The translations under genes were made by a program, and so were the position numbers. Of a stretch of 64,000 nt of DNA, positions 36,690 to 46,108 are shown one piece after another. Positions within the stretch are counted from its first letter, which is position 1, and each line of letters starts with the position of its first letter. A model generated the notes under the pieces. The model made no database searches, had not been told where the DNA came from, and saw nothing but the letters and a program-made list of their open reading frames with translations. Origin of the DNA: Thermophagus sp052400625 (GTDB lineage Bacteria > Bacteroidota > Bacteroidia > Bacteroidales > Marinilabiliaceae); the NCBI GenBank assembly GCA_052400625.1, contig JBQTGH010000001.1; one strand, written 5' to 3'.

Positions 36690-39017
36690 TTACCGCGCCA
36701 CCTTTTGGGTTTTCACCAGCCCCCCGGCCGCAACGCGTAACAGATAAATACCACTTTGAGCGGGTAAGTCGACCTGAGTTTCGGTATTTGCGGTTTGATA
36801 AGCGCTCACCAGATGACCATTAAGATCCAGCACCTGGATGGTAGCATCCGCATTTATCAGCAGGTCGGGACTGATCTGCAGCAAAGCATACTCTTTTTGC
36901 CCGATGATATGAATGCCATCCCAGTCGTTATCTTCCTCGATCTCTTCCACTGCTGTAGCTACCTTTTGTACTTTTTCCAAATGCAGCACAAAGCGATCGT
37001 GATCATCGCCCAACTGAACGGGGGTATAGACATATTGGTTACTATCATTAATGTTGATCAGAACGCCGGTTTCTTTATCTTCCAAAAAAACATCATAATC
37101 AGCATTAAATTGCTCCAGGTTAACCTCTAGCGTCACTTGACCTTCCACATTATTACGGACACTGAACGGAAATGAGAGCGTATCCGCAACCAGTTGGGAC
37201 AATCCATTGATGGACAGGGCCTCTTCATCGATACGCGTATATACCTCCGGGACATTTTTTGAACTGTTAAATTTTTTATCGGCATCCTCGTCCCCCTTCT
37301 CTTCCGAAAGCGTCTCATGAAAATAAAGAACGGTTCCGTCAAAGGCAAAATCATTAGTTACCTGGATCCGGATAAGTTCCATATCGGAAGAACTTTCAGC
37401 CGAAGCACTTTTCAAAGGGGCACTGCTGTTTTTAACCCGAGCCGATCTTTTGATCGTCAGAGAAACATCCGATTCTTCCACTTTTATCTGAAAAGCTTGA
37501 TTGGCCGCGATATGACTAACATTATCCCAATCATACCCAGGGGGAATGATTGCCGGAATACCGGGTAAAAAATCACCACCATTATTATAGGTTTGTACGA
37601 TACGCATCCCATTATAGCTAATCCAACTCCAAATCGTGTTAGAAATTCCGTCTCTATCCCATCCTTCCGGATCCTCCCAATCTATGGCAGTGGGGAAAGG
37701 ATTGCCCAGCAAATAATACCCCTCTGTTAAGTTGGAAAGCGTCACCTCGTCATTATTAACTTCTCCCTGGAGGCTTAGCTCTTTCCCATTTACATACTTT
37801 ACAAAAACAGCTTCAGCCGTTTCCAATTCCTCATTTTCACTGATATAATCATCATCCACACGATACCACTGCCATTTATCGTTGTCTTGTACGTCTCTAA
37901 ACACGTATGCAAAGTCATTATCAATATCACCATCGGGATAAAACCATCTTAATTGCGAGCTCTTTATGGGACTACTTAAATAAAAAAGAGAATTACTTTC
38001 CAAAGACAGTTTAACCTTTACGATTCCCGACTGCTTCATGGTTTCGGGCAACATCAAAGAAGCCAGGTTGTCGTTGGTGGATTGAAGGATTATGGTGCCG
38101 GCATTATTTACATCGTCCGTCACTTCGAGGGAAGCGCCTTCACTTATAGTGATGGAAGCTTCGTTTAAGACTTTAAGCTCTTTAACAATTAAATCATCCT
38201 CAATAACAGGATAATGATCGGCTACATCTATAATTACCAAAGTGGTTTCATCGGGAATTTCGTTATTTTCCCAGTTATCCTCATCATACCAGTCGGAACT
38301 TTGATTCCCGACCCACCGAGGACCATCGGATAAAACGCCTAAATCAACCACTAAATCATACAAATCAGAATCTCCCTCATCCTCAATAAAATCATCCAAG
38401 GTGCCGTACGCTTCCTCAAAAGTAACACCCCATCCCGGTCCGGAGATTTCTGCATTCGGATCCAGAATATAAATATCATCTTCCTTGCCTTTAAGACCAC
38501 CTCCTAGATGAGAAAAATCTCCCCCCACAATCAAGTTACCGTTATTTTGAACCTGCGTACTTGATGAAGTGGAAAAATCCCCCAACACAATTAAATCGCC
38601 ATTTACCTGAAGCGATGATCCCGTAGAAGATAAATTTCCGTGGACAATCAGAGTGGCATCTTTAGCTACAGAGATGCCAGCCGATCCCGTCAAATCGCCA
38701 AAAATCTCCACGTACGCACCTTTTTTAAGAGTAAGCCCGCCCCATTGATTATTGGTATAGTTTCCGGTAACGATAAAGGACCCATTGACCACAACATCTA
38801 CAGGATTCAAATCCCCATTTCGGGTAATGGTACCGTTGATGAACATTTCCTTGTCAACATTTCCGTCGGCTGATGGCATATCCCCATTCCAACTGTCGTC
38901 ACTTTCAAAATCACCAGTATAATTATTATAACTGATATAAGAATTCTGTTGTTTTTTAGCATCAACAACCTGCAGTGTGATAATCAAGCCCAACAAAATC
39001 AAGTAAAACTTCTTCAT
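36690..39017 (-). CDS. T9SS-exported surface protein, paralogue of the giant protein
   Basis: A 775-aa protein. I place the start at the ATG at 39017 because it opens a clean signal peptide (MKKFYLILLGLIITLQVVDA); the frame runs 62 codons further upstream without secretory character. After a short repeat region with VVNGSFIVTGNY and GDLIVLGDFS-type beta-helix strands (about 75-190), the protein is closely similar to the end of the 2729-aa neighbour, including STNDNL, LSSPI.SSQLRWFYPDGD, GNPFPTAIDWEDP, NTIWSW and LTIKRSARVK. It ends in a T9SS type A domain (IQVLDLNGHLVSAY...SGIYLLRVAAGG). It probably shares its surface location and export route. Confidence 0.9.
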   Translation of the reverse strand: MKKFYLILLGLIITLQVVDAKKQQNSYISYNNYTGDFESDDSWNGDMPSADGNVDKEMFINGTITRNGDLNPVDVVVNGSFIVTGNYTNNQWGGLTLKKGAYVEIFGDLTGSAGISVAKDATLIVHGNLSSTGSSLQVNGDLIVLGDFSTSSSTQVQNNGNLIVGGDFSHLGGGLKGKEDDIYILDPNAEISGPGWGVTFEEAYGTLDDFIEDEGDSDLYDLVVDLGVLSDGPRWVGNQSSDWYDEDNWENNEIPDETTLVIIDVADHYPVIEDDLIVKELKVLNEASITISEGASLEVTDDVNNAGTIILQSTNDNLASLMLPETMKQSGIVKVKLSLESNSLFYLSSPIKSSQLRWFYPDGDIDNDFAYVFRDVQDNDKWQWYRVDDDYISENEELETAEAVFVKYVNGKELSLQGEVNNDEVTLSNLTEGYYLLGNPFPTAIDWEDPEGWDRDGISNTIWSWISYNGMRIVQTYNNGGDFLPGIPAIIPPGYDWDNVSHIAANQAFQIKVEESDVSLTIKRSARVKNSSAPLKSASAESSSDMELIRIQVTNDFAFDGTVLYFHETLSEEKGDEDADKKFNSSKNVPEVYTRIDEEALSINGLSQLVADTLSFPFSVRNNVEGQVTLEVNLEQFNADYDVFLEDKETGVLININDSNQYVYTPVQLGDDHDRFVLHLEKVQKVATAVEEIEEDNDWDGIHIIGQKEYALLQISPDLLINADATIQVLDLNGHLVSAYQTANTETQVDLPAQSGIYLLRVAAGGLVKTQKVAR

Positions 39018-39253
39018 ATAAATATCATTAACCACGTACAAAAATGCTTCCCCACTTTCTCTTTTCGCGCTGCAAGTATACAGTTGAAAAGTATTCAGGC
39101 TAAAAACCTTTGAGGAATGACCGACTATTTCTGACGAAACGGCAATATTATCCGACAACTGCGTCAGTGACAAGGCAAAAAAACAGCTAATAAAAAACTC
39201 CATTTGTTAAAAAACGAGGGAAAATTCCGATCTTAGCAACCAAAACCTAAGTT

Positions 39254-39715
39254 GTGACCTACGAGCTTCATCAATACCACGAGTGGATCGACCAGCTGCT
39301 TGAGGAAGGCAAAACAGTACAAGTCACGGTGCAGGGGATGAGCATGTTTCCCATACTGTTGCCGGGCGACAGTGTGCAAATCCGTAGAATTGGTTTCGAT
39401 GAGATGCGGCCCGGCCAGGTGTTGATTTTTGAAAGAGAAGGACAGTGGATTGCCCATCGGCTCATGGTAAAAGAAGAGAAGAGCCAGTACCTGACCACAC
39501 GAGGCGATGGACTGCCTCGACAGGATCATCCAATTCCGGCCACGCAGGTGAAAGGAATGATAACAGGTGTGGTCAGAAGCCGCTCTCCTTTTGCCCGAAG
39601 TATCAACACCTCCGCAGATCGATGGATGGTTTGGCTGACCCCGCTAACGGGTCGTCTGTTTTGGTATGCAGGCCGGATGGTGGTATGGGGATTGAAGAGA
39701 TTGAAGAGATTGTAG
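39254..39715 (+). CDS. S24/S26-family (LexA/signal-peptidase-like) serine peptidase
   Basis: A 153-aa protein with the S26 catalytic box VQGMSMFPILLPGDSV, where Ser30 is the nucleophile, and HRLMVKEEK, a candidate general-base lysine region. It has no DNA-binding N-terminal domain and only a weak C-terminal hydrophobic stretch (LTGRLFWYAGRMVVWGL), so it may be membrane-associated. The start is a GTG: an in-frame TAA just upstream excludes an earlier ATG. Stand-alone proteins of this kind are often found with PqqD and ABC-exporter genes in Bacteroidota. The ABC exporter follows it on the same strand. The stop codon lies inside a 9-bp tandem repeat. Confidence 0.82.
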   Translation: MTYELHQYHEWIDQLLEEGKTVQVTVQGMSMFPILLPGDSVQIRRIGFDEMRPGQVLIFEREGQWIAHRLMVKEEKSQYLTTRGDGLPRQDHPIPATQVKGMITGVVRSRSPFARSINTSADRWMVWLTPLTGRLFWYAGRMVVWGLKRLKRL

Positions 39716-39735
39716 AGATTGAGGGGATTGATGTG
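39691..39735. repeat. five 9-bp tandem repeats at the peptidase gene's 3' end
   Basis: ATTGAAGAG x2, ATTGTAGAG, ATTGAGGGG, ATTGATGTG at 39691-39735. The TAG stop of the peptidase gene is created in the third unit by an A-to-T difference; without it the frame would run eight codons further. Confidence 0.85.
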
Positions 39736-39960
39736 TTAAGGTGCTGATGTGCTATGGTGATGAATTAGGAAGCAAGTACATTTCTTATATCTTACCATCT
39801 AACATCTATAAATCTAATAATTTGGATTAAGCCGATTAATGAAATTGCATTAAATTAGTCATCTCAAAAAAGAAGAACAATCAAACACTATCGTCAAATA
39901 TTAACCATACTGCGGTACATCTGGCAAAGCTCCCCCGGGTGGACGCTCCTCAACGGCGTT

Positions 39961-41667
39961 TTGCTCCTGGTAAGAGGGGTACTTCCACTACTGCTGCTTT
40001 ATCTGGTAAAGTTGCTGGTGGATGAGATTCAGTTTGTGGCGACCAATCCCGGGGGCGAAGAGGTCCTGCACCGCCTAATTGGACTGCTAATTATAGCGGC
40101 GGCGGTTTTTCTGGCCAATGCCCTGACGGCCTCGTTGGGTACTCTGGTGCGGGAACGTCAGTCGTATGTCATCTCCGATTATTTCGATAACCTGATACAC
40201 AACAAAACTACCCGAATAGAGTATGGTTTTTTCGAGCATCCCAAATATCAGGATATTTTTTTCCGGGCCCTGAACGAAGCATCGTTTCGTCCCTCACGGA
40301 TATTCTACGGCATAATCGGTCTTTTACAAAACCTCATCACCCTCGCCGTGATGGGTGGCATATTATTGATGGTCCACTGGTCGGTATCCATCGTACTGTT
40401 ACTGGTAACTGTGCCTGTGGCTATTATTCGTCTTCGGTATGCCCGCTCTCTGTTTCTGTTCAGGCGTAAAAACACGGAAAAAGAAAGAAGAGTTAACTAT
40501 TACAACCGGTTGCTAACGTCCCAATCCTTTGCCAAAGAACTGAGAGTTTTTGATTTGGGCCATCTCTTTCGCCGTCGGTATCATCAGATAAAAAACGACT
40601 GGAGAAACAGTCAGTACAAGATGCTCCGAAAAAAAACGCTGCGGGAGATAACGGTGCAAATAATGGCTGCTCTGGCCGTATTTTCGCTATACGGGCTAAT
40701 CGCCTACCGTGCCTTCAAGGGAAATATTTCTATCGGGGATGTGGTACTCTACTTCATGGCACTGCAACGAGGATATGCATATTTACAGGAATTTCTGGGG
40801 CGCATATCCGGATTATATGAGGACTCTCTGTTCCTGAACAATCTATTTGAATTTCTTCATTTGCCCGAAACGGGATTCAAAAACCGGAACGAAGGGAAAA
40901 TCCCATTTCCGGCAAGGATGAAAGAGGGACTTCGACTGGAAAATATTGGATTTCATTATCCCTCCAATGAACGGTGGATATTACGTCATGTTTCATTTGA
41001 AATTGGCGCAGGCGAAACCATAGCACTGGTGGGTGTAAACGGGGCCGGTAAAACCACTCTGGTCAAGTTACTTTGCGGTCTTTACCGGCCGCAGGAAGGC
41101 TCTATTTCGGTGGATGGTATTCCTTTGGACAAGATTAGCTGGAAAGAGAGAATTGACAACATCAGCGTTATCTACCAAGATTTTATGCTCTACAATGTCA
41201 CTGCACGGGAGAATATTTGGTTTGGCAATGTCAGACGGGCAACCACTGATGAGCATATCCAAAGTGCAGCTCAGCAGGCCGGCATTCATGAGATCATCGC
41301 CAACTTTGATAAAGGTTATGACACCATTCTGGGAACCTTGTTTGAAGATAGCGAACAGCTAAGCCCCGGCCAATGGCAACGACTGGCTCTGGCCCGTTCC
41401 TTCTTCAACGCATCATCTCAAATTGTTCTACTGGACGAACCTACCAGTTCACTGGATGCCTTCTCTGAAGCTAAACTGCTGCAATACATCCGAGGCATCA
41501 CCGAAAACCGTACGGCACTGATCATTAGTCACCGGCTCTCAACCATAAAAATGGCCGACCGGATAGTGGTTCTGGATGGTCAGCATGTGGCTGAAACTGG
41601 CCCGTACAAAACATTAATGGATAAAAAAGGCGTGTTTTACCTGATGGTCCAATCACTAAATTCGTAG
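39961..41667 (+). CDS. ABC exporter, fused membrane and ATPase domains (start uncertain)
   Basis: The annotated part is 568 aa from TTG 39961. Residues 1 to about 300 are a six-helix exporter domain and about 315-560 the ATPase: Walker A GVNGAGKTT (about 357-365), signature LSPGQ (a change from LSGGQ), Walker B IVLLDEPTSSLD, and an H-loop ISHRLST. The N-terminus looks truncated: the same frame stays open to 39859 and encodes a sensible helix-1 lead-in (for example RQILTILRYIWQSSPGW), yet no ATG, GTG or TTG occurs there. It follows the S24/S26 peptidase gene by about 245 bp and may export a peptide processed by it. Confidence 0.88.
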   Translation: MLLVRGVLPLLLLYLVKLLVDEIQFVATNPGGEEVLHRLIGLLIIAAAVFLANALTASLGTLVRERQSYVISDYFDNLIHNKTTRIEYGFFEHPKYQDIFFRALNEASFRPSRIFYGIIGLLQNLITLAVMGGILLMVHWSVSIVLLLVTVPVAIIRLRYARSLFLFRRKNTEKERRVNYYNRLLTSQSFAKELRVFDLGHLFRRRYHQIKNDWRNSQYKMLRKKTLREITVQIMAALAVFSLYGLIAYRAFKGNISIGDVVLYFMALQRGYAYLQEFLGRISGLYEDSLFLNNLFEFLHLPETGFKNRNEGKIPFPARMKEGLRLENIGFHYPSNERWILRHVSFEIGAGETIALVGVNGAGKTTLVKLLCGLYRPQEGSISVDGIPLDKISWKERIDNISVIYQDFMLYNVTARENIWFGNVRRATTDEHIQSAAQQAGIHEIIANFDKGYDTILGTLFEDSEQLSPGQWQRLALARSFFNASSQIVLLDEPTSSLDAFSEAKLLQYIRGITENRTALIISHRLSTIKMADRIVVLDGQHVAETGPYKTLMDKKGVFYLMVQSLNS

Positions 41668-41692
41668 ACAGGCTTTAGCCAATGGGTGGGTA

Positions 41693-43084
41693 TCACCATT
41701 CATAAAACAGTCCGGTGAAAACGCCTAACGAGTAGGGACGAAAAGAGCCGGGCGAATCTTCCCCGATATCAAAAATAAAATAATCGATGCGAGGCTCCAT
41801 TCGCAGACGAAGACCTTTAAATACTGGCACAGAAAGAGCAATGCCGGCATGGGTGCTAATTCCCATATCCCTAAGTCCTTCAGTTTCTCCAATCTTTTGT
41901 TTTTGACCGGGACGCTTCAAATAGGCATTGTTGCGGATCAGCCAGTTGGTGCTGAAACCTCCGGATAGGGAAACACCTAACCTTTTGTCCGGAAACAATA
42001 AATACCGAACCGTTACAGGAATTTGCATATAACCAAGACTTTGCTCCAACACGGGGATATCACTATCTTCCATAAAAGAAGGTTTTAACTCAATAAACTC
42101 ATTGTCTGCCACTTTAAAACCAAGGGGTTCATCTACTTTAACCGGCGACAAATCATAATTGACCCTTCCCAGAGAATTATCCAGGCTTATCTCAGTAATA
42201 CTGTTCGAATAATTATTTCCGGACATGGATTCATCCGCGAAACTAAAAACTCTCTCGGTGCGTGCTTCTGTTGCTACCTCCTGTCCCATGGCGGCATACC
42301 TCACTCCTGTTTCTATTTGCCACCTTGATCCCACATGCATGGCAAGGGTAAGTCCTCCTCCGGATGCATTCAGACCACTTTCATTAAAACGACTTGGTGC
42401 TGAACCGGAAACTGACCTGAAAGAATAGGTGGGCGAATAGTCCCCTCCCACCAACACCTGCATCGTCTTGGATTTGTCATTGTTTTCCTCCGGCAGGGCG
42501 ATTGCGAAATTGTCGAAAACAGATTGGTTGGCATACAATTTTTCAGGCGGACGCACACTTAGGTTCTTCGCAATGCCGGAAAGAACAAGCGGTCTCATTT
42601 TAGCCATTGTCGGTTGAAGATCTTCCAGCGGGCCCACCTCCGATACATCGTCAGAAGGGACGACTGTTGAACGGGTACCGGCATCGGAAAACAATTGATT
42701 TTGGGAAACATGAGGCTCATTCATCACGGTTCCATCCACCTCCGTTTGTTCGGGCAATAATGCTTGCAGCTCCCTGTTTTGTTCTTGGTGAACAGGGGTC
42801 TCTCGGCTCAAATCATCTGTTTCCTCTATGGATTCTCCGGTAGGGGCAGACACCACAAGAGGTCCCTGCAAATGGTGAACAACCTCATTGTTAAAAAAGA
42901 AGAGTAGTCCTGCAACCAGAGCAATGGATGCAGCCGCGCCAACCCTTAAAAATAAAACCAGACGCCTCTTCTTCTGTTGATCGAGCCGGCGTTCAATCTC
43001 GTTCCAGACCATAGGTGAAGGTTGTGCTTCCAGGTCTTTCAGCTTTCTGAACAACAAATCGTTTTTATTTCCGGACATCATCAT
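41693..43084 (-). CDS. membrane-anchored anti-sigma-like protein with C-terminal beta-barrel domain
   Basis: A 463-aa protein. The N-terminal ~40 residues (LFRKLKDLEAQPSPMVWNEIERRL) resemble the cytoplasmic region of Bacteroidota anti-sigma-type proteins. One transmembrane helix follows at about 46-66 after a KKRR stop, then a low-complexity periplasmic linker rich in Glu/Thr/Val. The C-terminal ~230 residues resemble an outer-membrane beta-barrel (PorT/OmpW-like repeats such as WQIETGVRYAAMGQ and LGVSLSGGFSTNWLI). Its ATG overlaps the stop of the sigma-factor gene. A single chain that reaches from inner to outer membrane would be unusual; topology is inferred only. Confidence 0.75.
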   Translation of the reverse strand: MMMSGNKNDLLFRKLKDLEAQPSPMVWNEIERRLDQQKKRRLVLFLRVGAAASIALVAGLLFFFNNEVVHHLQGPLVVSAPTGESIEETDDLSRETPVHQEQNRELQALLPEQTEVDGTVMNEPHVSQNQLFSDAGTRSTVVPSDDVSEVGPLEDLQPTMAKMRPLVLSGIAKNLSVRPPEKLYANQSVFDNFAIALPEENNDKSKTMQVLVGGDYSPTYSFRSVSGSAPSRFNESGLNASGGGLTLAMHVGSRWQIETGVRYAAMGQEVATEARTERVFSFADESMSGNNYSNSITEISLDNSLGRVNYDLSPVKVDEPLGFKVADNEFIELKPSFMEDSDIPVLEQSLGYMQIPVTVRYLLFPDKRLGVSLSGGFSTNWLIRNNAYLKRPGQKQKIGETEGLRDMGISTHAGIALSVPVFKGLRLRMEPRIDYFIFDIGEDSPGSFRPYSLGVFTGLFYEW

Positions 43085-43644
43085 AATTTTATGGTCTCCA
43101 ATTTTCTTTCCTCACGAATTCTTTGCTGAAGCCATTTACGGGCACGGGACAGATTGGACTTACTGGTCCCCGTGGAAATTCCCAATTTTCGCGCAATCTC
43201 ATCATGCGTCATCTCATCAATCACATACATATTAAATACCAGTCGGTACTTCTCGGGTAATCTTTGAATAAGGGCCAGCAACTCATCGAGAGAATATCCC
43301 GATTTTTCCGATTGAAAAGATTCATTATCACTTTCCAAATCCGGGAACTCATTGGTGATCTCGGTACTGAACTTGGCCTTACGGAACGATTCGATAATCA
43401 AGTTAACCATGATACGCCGCATCCATCCTTCAAAGGATCCTTCAAAGCGGAAATTTTCAATTTTCTCAAACACCCGGATAAATCCATCTTGCAAAAAATC
43501 TTCCGCCGCCTCCCGACTACCGGCATAGCGTAAACAAACCCCAAACATTTTGGGCGCAAAAATCTCATAAAGTGCCTGTTGAGCACTTCGATCTCCTTTC
43601 TGGCAGCCAACAATTAATTCGTTTATATCTCTGTTTACAGACAC
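43081..43644 (-). CDS. ECF-family RNA polymerase sigma factor
   Basis: A 187-aa sigma-70-family protein with region 2 (QKGDRSAQQALYEIFAPKMFGVCLRY, DFLQDGFIRVFEKIENFRFEGSFEGWMRRI) and region 4 (LPEKYRLVFNMYVIDEMTHDEIARKLGISTGTSKSNLSRAR). It would direct RNA polymerase to a small regulon and be held by the downstream membrane protein, with which it shares an ATGA overlap. The target promoters are unknown; autoregulation is common in this family. Confidence 0.93.
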   Translation of the reverse strand: MSVNRDINELIVGCQKGDRSAQQALYEIFAPKMFGVCLRYAGSREAAEDFLQDGFIRVFEKIENFRFEGSFEGWMRRIMVNLIIESFRKAKFSTEITNEFPDLESDNESFQSEKSGYSLDELLALIQRLPEKYRLVFNMYVIDEMTHDEIARKLGISTGTSKSNLSRARKWLQQRIREERKLETIKL

Positions 43645-43918
43645 TGAGAATCGCTCCTGTTAATATTTTGCACCAAGATACACCACTAAAACAGACATTT
43701 CAACAAAAAAGGGAAAGGGTAATTTAGAGCATTCGTTTTCTACATGTTAGAGCTTTAAAAATAAGATTCAAACCAACAGATTTTGACCTGATTATATGGT
43801 TGGCATGCTTATACCTGCGTCCCTCAAAAACACCGGGACAATAACCTATTGTTAAATCTCAACAGGCCACTAACATGAATAAAAGACGATAAAAGCGAAG
43901 ATGGTTGCGTGGTGCGTA
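43645..43918. other. intergenic region between the sigma-factor gene and smpB
   Basis: About 270 AT-rich bases upstream of the sigma operon. A GTATCTTGG sequence on the minus strand just upstream of the sigma gene is close to, but does not match, TAnnTTTG. No gene or strong hairpin was found. Confidence 0.35.
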
Positions 43919-44374
43919 TCAGAAATTTTTCCGGATTCGATCCAGCTCGCGCTTAGAGTCTTTGGCTTTAAGGGCCTCGCGTTTGTCGTGTTGTTTTTTA
44001 CCCTGAGCCAGCCCAATTTCCAATTTTGCAAATCCCCGGTCATTGAGAAACATTCTCAGCGGTACAATTGTGAGTCCCGACTCTTTTGTTTTGCGCTCAA
44101 GTTTTTGAAGTTCTTTTTTAGTCAGAAGCAGTTTACGTTCCCTAAGGGGAGCATGATTATTAAAAGTACCGTAGAAATACTCGGAAATATTCATTCCCTT
44201 CAACCAGAGTTCACCTCTTTTAAAATAGCAGTACGAGTCTACCAATCCGGCACGTCCGTTCCTGACAGATTTGATTTCGGTACCAGTCAGTTGAATTCCG
44301 GCAACAAATTTATCAATGATTTCATAATCAAAAAAAGCCCGTTTATTGCGAATATTTATTCTGCTTGTTGCCAT
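43919..44374 (-). CDS. smpB: SsrA-binding protein SmpB
   Basis: A 151-aa SmpB that binds tmRNA and brings it to stalled ribosomes. Visible features are NKRAFFDYEIIDKFVAGIQLTGTEIKSVRNGRA (about 8-40), a SPR fold with NNHAPLRERKLLL, and the basic C-terminal tail (KKQHDKREALKAKDSKRELDRIRKNF). It lies 1 bp after the Yip1-like gene on the same strand. The tmRNA gene itself is not in this window. Confidence 0.97.
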   Translation of the reverse strand: MATSRINIRNKRAFFDYEIIDKFVAGIQLTGTEIKSVRNGRAGLVDSYCYFKRGELWLKGMNISEYFYGTFNNHAPLRERKLLLTKKELQKLERKTKESGLTIVPLRMFLNDRGFAKLEIGLAQGKKQHDKREALKAKDSKRELDRIRKNF

Positions 44375-44375
44375 T

Positions 44376-44975
44376 TCAGATGGTTATCAAATTCAATAAA
44401 ACAATTCTGATCAAATAAGGAAATCCTAATATTGCCAGTCCGGCAACCAAGGAAAACCAATTTTTTTGCACCTGAGAAGGCCCTTTCAAGAGCCTGACGC
44501 CAATCCACATCAAATATATGGCGTAAAAGCCAAAAATCTGCAGAAAGAAAACCTCCGGGACCAAAGCGGTAATCAGCAAAACCAAATAAAGAGAAGAAGA
44601 ACTGTAAATGGTTAATTTGGCCGCAGTCTCACGCGATGGCTCAAAATGAAAATATTTCATTATCCACAAAACAAAGTACCAGGCCACAATAAGACCTAAA
44701 AACAACGCAGCGAATTCCACGCCCACTTTTTTCAGAGCCAGTTCTAACAAGAAGGCTTGCTGATTAATCAATTGCGAGATAAACGTTCCCAAAGCCACCA
44801 GTCCAATCAGAGGCAGAGCAAAAGAGCTCATCATTTCGTTGAAGGTAGTCTCTTCCCTATGAATGGCAGGCCATTCCTGACCGGGATTGATTGTCAGATT
44901 CCGCAACCTTAAACCAAGTAGCCGGTACATCTGAGCTGTATTAACAGGTTCATTTGACCCCATAAAAGTTTCCAT
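44376..44975 (-). CDS. Yip1-family membrane protein
   Basis: A 199-aa membrane protein with about five helices. I chose the ATG at 44975 because the next residues lead into LRNLTINPGQEWPAIHREE, the motif seen at the start of bacterial Yip1-domain proteins; the frame continues 42 codons further upstream with unrelated sequence. The function in bacteria is not established. The ORF ends 1 bp before smpB, so the two are co-transcribed. Confidence 0.75.
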   Translation of the reverse strand: METFMGSNEPVNTAQMYRLLGLRLRNLTINPGQEWPAIHREETTFNEMMSSFALPLIGLVALGTFISQLINQQAFLLELALKKVGVEFAALFLGLIVAWYFVLWIMKYFHFEPSRETAAKLTIYSSSSLYLVLLITALVPEVFFLQIFGFYAIYLMWIGVRLLKGPSQVQKNWFSLVAGLAILGFPYLIRIVLLNLITI

Positions 44976-45153
44976 CAATTTATTAGGTCCGCTATTATCT
45001 GTGCCGCCACCACGAACCCAAAAACCTATAGCACAATAATTAAAAAAAATGCACCAGATATAATCTGTTGACAAAATTAAAAAATATTGCCAAGGTTTCA
45101 AGTAATGACATTAAAATGGCGGGCCTCATCACCCGGCCTTCATATTCTTTTGC

Positions 45154-45161
45154 TATTTTTG
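45154..45161 (+). promoter_or_regulatory. -7 box (TATTTTTG) before miaA
   Basis: TATTTTTG, matching TAnnTTTG, ends 20 nt before the miaA ATG. No clear TTTG is seen 19-21 nt upstream. Confidence 0.4.
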
Positions 45162-45181
45162 AACGAAATTGAAAAAGTAAG

Positions 45182-46108
45182 ATGCAGAAAGAAACCCCAT
45201 ACAACCTGATAGTAATTACAGGCCCCACAGCCAGTGGGAAAACACGTCTGGCCGCACACCTTGCCGCTCGAATCAACGGAGAGATTATCAGTGCCGACAG
45301 TCGGCAGGTTTATGAAAAAATGAATCTTGGTACCGGAAAAGATTACGATGACTATATTGTAAACGGACAAAAAATTGCCGGCCACCTCCTTGATATCAGA
45401 AAACCCGGATATAAATACAATGTTTACGAATACCAAACCGACTTTTTCAAAGTATTTGAAGAGATAAAATCGCGAGGCAAATTTCCCATAATGTGTGGAG
45501 GAACCGGCTTATATATTCAGGCAGTCCTCGACCAATACAAGATGGTACATGTTCCCCCGAACCCTTCATTAAGGGAAGAATTGCAAAACAAATCCCTGGA
45601 AGAACTCACCAACATATTGCAACAATTCAAAAAACTTCACAACACCACCGACACCGACACAAAAAAAAGAGCCATCCGAAGCATAGAGATTGAAACCTAT
45701 TATCAAAGCCATCCAGAAATCGAAGTCGAATTGCCCAAAGTTGTCCCTCTCATTGTAGGCATTGCCATTGACCGGGAATTGAGACGAAAGAAAATAACCC
45801 AACGGTTAAAGGAACGATTGGAAGAAGGGATGATTGAAGAAGTAAAAAGGCTTATTGACGAAGGCATCGACCCGCAAGACCTGATCTATTACGGTCTGGA
45901 ATATAAATACGTAACGCTCTACGTCACCAATCAAATCACCTACGACCAAATGTTTGAACGATTAAATATTGCCATTCATCAGTTTGCTAAACGACAAATG
46001 ACTTGGTTCAGGGGGATGGAACGAAAGGGACATAAATTCAACTGGATAGATGCTACTAACGAGATAGACTCTAATGTTTTAAAAATAATTGATATGATGT
46101 ACGACTAA
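45182..46108 (+). CDS. miaA: tRNA dimethylallyltransferase MiaA
   Basis: A 308-aa MiaA that puts an isopentenyl group on N6 of A37 in tRNAs reading UNN codons. The P-loop GPTASGKT (about 12-19), DSRQVYEKMNLGTGKD (about 38-53), the CGGTGLYIQAVLDQY motif and the late RFLW-equivalent region are present. The spacing is compact, as usual for Bacteroidota members. It is a single gene. Confidence 0.95.
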   Translation: MQKETPYNLIVITGPTASGKTRLAAHLAARINGEIISADSRQVYEKMNLGTGKDYDDYIVNGQKIAGHLLDIRKPGYKYNVYEYQTDFFKVFEEIKSRGKFPIMCGGTGLYIQAVLDQYKMVHVPPNPSLREELQNKSLEELTNILQQFKKLHNTTDTDTKKRAIRSIEIETYYQSHPEIEVELPKVVPLIVGIAIDRELRRKKITQRLKERLEEGMIEEVKRLIDEGIDPQDLIYYGLEYKYVTLYVTNQITYDQMFERLNIAIHQFAKRQMTWFRGMERKGHKFNWIDATNEIDSNVLKIIDMMYD

